A DNA stretch of 64,000 nt, from contig NC_059303.1 in assembly GCF_017591435.1 (NCBI RefSeq), positions 5,268,860 to 5,332,859 on the forward strand, in the 5' to 3' direction. The position numbers and the translations under genes are program-made. Numbering within the stretch: position 1 is the first letter of the stretch; each line of letters starts with the position of its first letter. Under the pieces are notes generated by a model. That model was not told the origin of the DNA. It did not search any database and saw only the letters and a program-made list of their open reading frames with translations. This document shows positions 56,508 to 64,000 of this stretch, piece after piece. Source of the DNA: Portunus trituberculatus (lineage: Eukaryota > Arthropoda > Malacostraca > Decapoda > Portunidae).

Positions 56508-57311
56508 TATAAGTGGGATTTTCAAGGGTATTTAGGATCAGTGCAATAGTGTTGGGCAAGGAATGAGGTGATTAATTAATATTGGCAGGGGAATGCAGTG
56601 GCGGCTCCAGGAGACATTAAAACAACATTGCCGGCTATTTCTCCTTCCTGAGAACTTCTATCCTTGCCTTTACGCTCGCAATGTATATACTACAAGCGGG
56701 TGGGTGGGAGAGTGTGTGGGTAGGTAGGGGTGTTTTAATTTTACACTTTTGTAGCACTAGTGAAGGGTGTGGCTTGGGTGAAGAGCCGTAAGAACCATCA
56801 GGTGTAAGTGTAAAGGTGATACGCTTACCTGTGCAACATTTATGCATAATCTTTACATTCTCAGGATATGCAGGAAGAAATACTTGTTGAAAATTGTATC
56901 ACTTAAACCTTCCTTATTTTACGTATTTATTTTCAAACGAACATTACCAAAAATCATTTCTCTAACGATAGATAAAGATAGTGTTGCTTAGGTTTCTGTA
57001 TATTAGATAGAGTCAAGTTAAGTTTGTGGCATAAAGCGTGGGGTAGATTATGATTAAGGGTTGGTAAATTTTCGTGGGGAGGAATTTACTTGTTTGTAAC
57101 TTATAAAGAGGCGCTGAAAAGATTTGGTTGAATGAACTATATTCAAATCCATGGCCTCATTCCTCGATCCTTCACTCCTGCATTTTACTTTTACTGGATG
57201 AGGAATATTGCCCATGCATATCAAATTACAAAATCCAAGGCGGCCCCTGGAGCCACCATGGAGAGATAGGGCACTTTTTTTGCCGCGTCTTAGTCAGTCA
57301 TCTCTAAAGGT

Positions 57312-57488
57312 ATATTCCAAATTCTTATCTAAATCCCCTACAAACCGTGACGATCTTGAGCAACGCCTCTAGCAAGTTTAAATTACAATAACATTACATT
57401 AACCCTCACGAAATACCCTAAATTCTCATCTAGACTCCCTACAAACCGTGACGATTCTGAAAAACGCCTCTAGCAAGTTTAAATTACA
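57312..57488. repeat. two-copy repeat of about 70 bp
   Basis: Copies at 57316 and 57418 share CCTACAAACCGTGACGAT and AACGCCTCTAGCAAGTTTAA. Confidence 0.8.
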
Positions 57489-57499
57489 TATCGGGAATT

Positions 57500-57864
57500 G
57501 CTGGTTTCTGAAATGAAGTCGTATTGGAAGGAATCGGCGGAAAATTTCATCCTGAACTGTCTTGATTCGTGGCAGTAAAATAAGATCAAATAAATGAAAA
57601 AATGGCAAGAATAGGCCACTGTCAAATTTTGAAAAATAGAAAATTATAATTGATCTCTCAGAAATTGAATCGGATTGGAAAGAAATCATGAAATCTTTTT
57701 TTCCTAAATTGTCTTAATTCCTGAAAAGTAAATAAGGGAAAAGGATATTTAAAGGTCAGTCCGCAAATTTTTAAAAGTCAGAAAAATGATAAGAAATCTT
57801 TCTGAAATGGATTTGGATTGGGAGGAAATCGTGAAGCCATCGCTCCTTCAATTACCTTCATTCC

Positions 57865-57868
<4 letters not shown>
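57500..57868. repeat. decayed tandem array, unit about 145-150 bp
   Basis: Three diverged copies start near 57504, 57656 and 57798 with TTTCTGAAATG..TTGGATTGG.AGGAAATC.TG-like order. Confidence 0.65.

Positions 57869-57931
<63 letters not shown>
57868..57931. repeat. (GA)n microsatellite
   Basis: About 32 units ending the decayed array. Confidence 0.95.
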
Positions 57932-57933
<2 letters not shown>

Positions 57934-58497
57934 TAAAAAAAAGAAGCATATGTAGGTCACTACCCGATTTCAGAAGTCGTGTAAGGGAAAAAGAAACAAA
58001 ACACTTTTCCCTCCATGGAGCTGGAAAGTTAAGTGGGAGTTACTGATGCGAGAAAAAAAAAAAAAAATCCCAAAAACTTAACCAAATATTCTTGAAAGTA
58101 TCACACATTATAATCATGATTACTCGAAGGAAAAAAGAAAAGAAAAGAAAAAAGATGTGAATATCAACGAAAAAAAATCAAAACTGAAGGATAAAGTGTG
58201 GGAAGAATAAAAAGCATCACAAAATAGATAAAGGAACACAAATGAAGAACAAAGAGTAACCACATTAACCCTCGTGAGTCTCCAATAAGTTCCAGTAATT
58301 TAAACAAGGAGACTTAAGGTACGAAAGGCGATATTTGGTAAGGAAAAGATGCAAGATTGGGTGTGTGCTCTATGTGCCTCAGTTTGTGACCCCGTTGGAA
58401 TGAATGTAAACAACAGGGCTTCAGGAAACAGCGGGGGACAGAGTAAACACATGAGACACACCAGCTGTTTGTATTCATTATTTCTTGATTAATCTAT

Positions 58498-58501
<4 letters not shown>

Positions 58502-58582
<81 letters not shown>

Positions 58583-58586
58583 GTGA

Positions 58587-58685
<99 letters not shown>

Positions 58686-58828
58686 CATGTCTCATTTCCT
58701 CAGCATTATGAAGATTTCCACAGTTTTTCCACCCACCACCACCACCACCACCACCACCACCACCACCACCACCACCACCACCACCACCACCTCCTCCTCC
58801 TCCTCCTCCTCCTCCTCCTCCTCCTCCA
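58502..58828. repeat. (GT)n, (CT)n, (ACC)n and (TCC)n cluster
   Basis: GT 58502-58585, CT 58592-58682, ACC 58734-58791, TCC 58792-58828. Confidence 0.93.
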
Positions 58829-59035
58829 TTCACTTGCTAGATTCTCATTCCCATTCCATCTCGTCTCTTCAATATCCTTTCCATTACCTTCCTTCCCATC
58901 ACCGCTTCATTAAGGTCACAACGATACAATGACGAGAAAGTGACGTGAATTTAGTTATACACAGAGTTTCACCTTCATCACCTTCATAATACGTGAGATT
59001 GAGTGATGAAGGAGAAAGACTGTGAAACGACAAAA

Positions 59036-59037
<2 letters not shown>

Positions 59038-59099
<62 letters not shown>
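59038..59099. repeat. (CT)n microsatellite
   Basis: About 30 units. Confidence 0.95.
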
Positions 59100-59101
<2 letters not shown>

Positions 59102-59455
59102 CTGTTTTTGTCATTCATTTTCACATTGATTAATCGATTTATTTTATTTTTTCTCTTTTATATCTGTTTGTATTTTTTGTTTGATGCCATTTTTCTCATT
59201 CTGTATATTTCCGTCTCGTTTATTTTATTTGTAGTGTGTTTTTTTTTATTTATTCTTCATTGGTTTTCATTTCGTGTGTGTTCGTGTGACTTCCGTGTTT
59301 GATGAATTTTTCGGTTCATTTTTTTTTTCTAGTTTTTCTTTGTGTTTCCATCGGTAATCTCACGTTTTTTTTTTTTTTTTTTTCAGGAAATATTTTTAAA
59401 AGGTTGGTCCTCCTCTCATGCTGGTTCACGTGACTTCCTTTTCAATATTCCGTAT

Positions 59456-61301
<1,846 letters not shown>

Positions 61302-61394
<93 letters not shown>
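61302..61394. repeat. (GA)n microsatellite
   Basis: About 46 units inside a purine-rich region. Confidence 0.95.
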
Positions 61395-63256
<1,862 letters not shown>

Positions 63257-63620
63257 TAATAAAAAATAAATCTCGATGCTAGTAACGGAAGGCAACATAA
63301 AACGAGTGTTTTTAGATAATAACGTTATATTGATAAGGAGAATAAAAGTCATGGATTACTATTTACACAAGTGAAGCAGAAATGGAGAGCGAACTGTGTA
63401 CTTTTAACTATTTTTCCCTTCAAGTTGAATGCCAAAAGGGAAACTGCCAGATAATTGCACGTAATAGAAGAGAGAATAATTGCGGAAGGAACACATCAGA
63501 AGAACTCAACTGTTTCAACTGTTCCGTTTTTCTCTGACTAGAATGTCTGAAAATTTTCGTCACTTACAGCAGTTATGAGGATGATGGCGAGACAGGGCTA
63601 CATTCCAGTTTAGATTAATT

Positions 63621-63621
<1 letters not shown>

Positions 63622-63681
<60 letters not shown>
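63622..63681. repeat. (TG)n tail of SINE copy 3
   Basis: About 30 units directly next to the SINE body. Confidence 0.93.
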
Positions 63682-63683
<2 letters not shown>

Positions 63684-63968
63684 CACTGTTTGATCTGGTG
63701 CAGTCTCTGACGAGACAGCCAGACGTTACCCTACGGAACGAGCTCAGAGCTCATTATTTCCGATCTTCGGATAGACCTGAGACCAGGCACACACCACACA
63801 CCGGGACAACAAGGTCACAACTCCTCGATTTACATCCCGTACCTACTCACTGGTAGGTGAACAGGGGCTACACGTGAAAGGAGACACACCCAAATATCTC
63901 CACCCGGACGGGGAATCGAACCCCGGTCCTCTGGCTTGTGAAGCCAGCGCTCTAACCACTGAGCTACC

Positions 63969-63971
<3 letters not shown>
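63682..63971 (-). mobile_element. tRNA-Val-derived SINE, subfamily A copy 3
   Basis: Third near-identical copy. (TG)n precedes it on the left and (GT)n follows to the window end. The head is at 63971-63901; the first acceptor-stem base differs from the other copies. Confidence 0.88.

Positions 63972-64000
<29 letters not shown>

Overview
Eukaryotic, intron-rich DNA. Extreme dinucleotide-repeat density (by my rough tally about a tenth of the window is (CA)n, (GA)n, (TA)n and relatives), tRNA-derived SINEs, non-LTR retrotransposons and a short interstitial TTAGG tract point to an arthropod, most likely a decapod crustacean such as a crab. That assignment is inference; no rRNA or mitochondrial marker is present.

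The left 39 kb is dominated by one minus-strand protein gene that I identify as a GRAMD4 orthologue (GRAM domain-containing protein 4). I reconstructed twelve exons by hand. Every junction has GT/AG borders and compatible codon phase, and the joined product reads in the order known for vertebrate GRAMD4: acidic N-terminus, coiled coil, variable linker, two hydrophobic hairpins around a short amphipathic segment, then the GRAM domain. From 5' to 3' the exons lie at 39143-39099 (start, least certain), 27301-27140, 25464-25377, 17781-17577, 15009-14750, 14114-13883, 12403-12194, 11911-11738, 6430-6184, 5583-5496, 2814-2724 and 585-444. Together they give about 648 codons. The last exon or exons, closing the GRAM domain, lie left of the window. 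A phase-preserving optional exon is likely at 16493-16311.

Directly after GRAM exon 11, in the same frame, the minus strand stays open and ends in a convincing 220-codon reading frame (2680-2018). It has a KEN box, an RxxL motif and basic stretches, and a poly(A) signal follows. It is either an alternative 3'-terminal exon of GRAMD4 or an intronless nested gene. I do not recognise its family, and it is the most interesting single item here.

The 5.3-kb intron between exons 8 and 9 holds a nested pair of non-LTR retrotransposons: an older 5'-truncated element split by a younger, frameshifted element with endonuclease and reverse transcriptase remains. Five SINE copies belong to two subfamilies with different tRNA-Val-like heads but a shared body, and four of them sit inside (CA/TG)n arrays. 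A sixth SINE, of another type, lies near 61.9 kb.

From 39.2 to 64 kb I find no convincing gene. This part holds microsatellites, a 31-bp minisatellite (48.2-48.9 kb), several old tandem arrays with 100-150-bp units, and long blocks of purine/pyrimidine strand asymmetry that create spurious long open frames.
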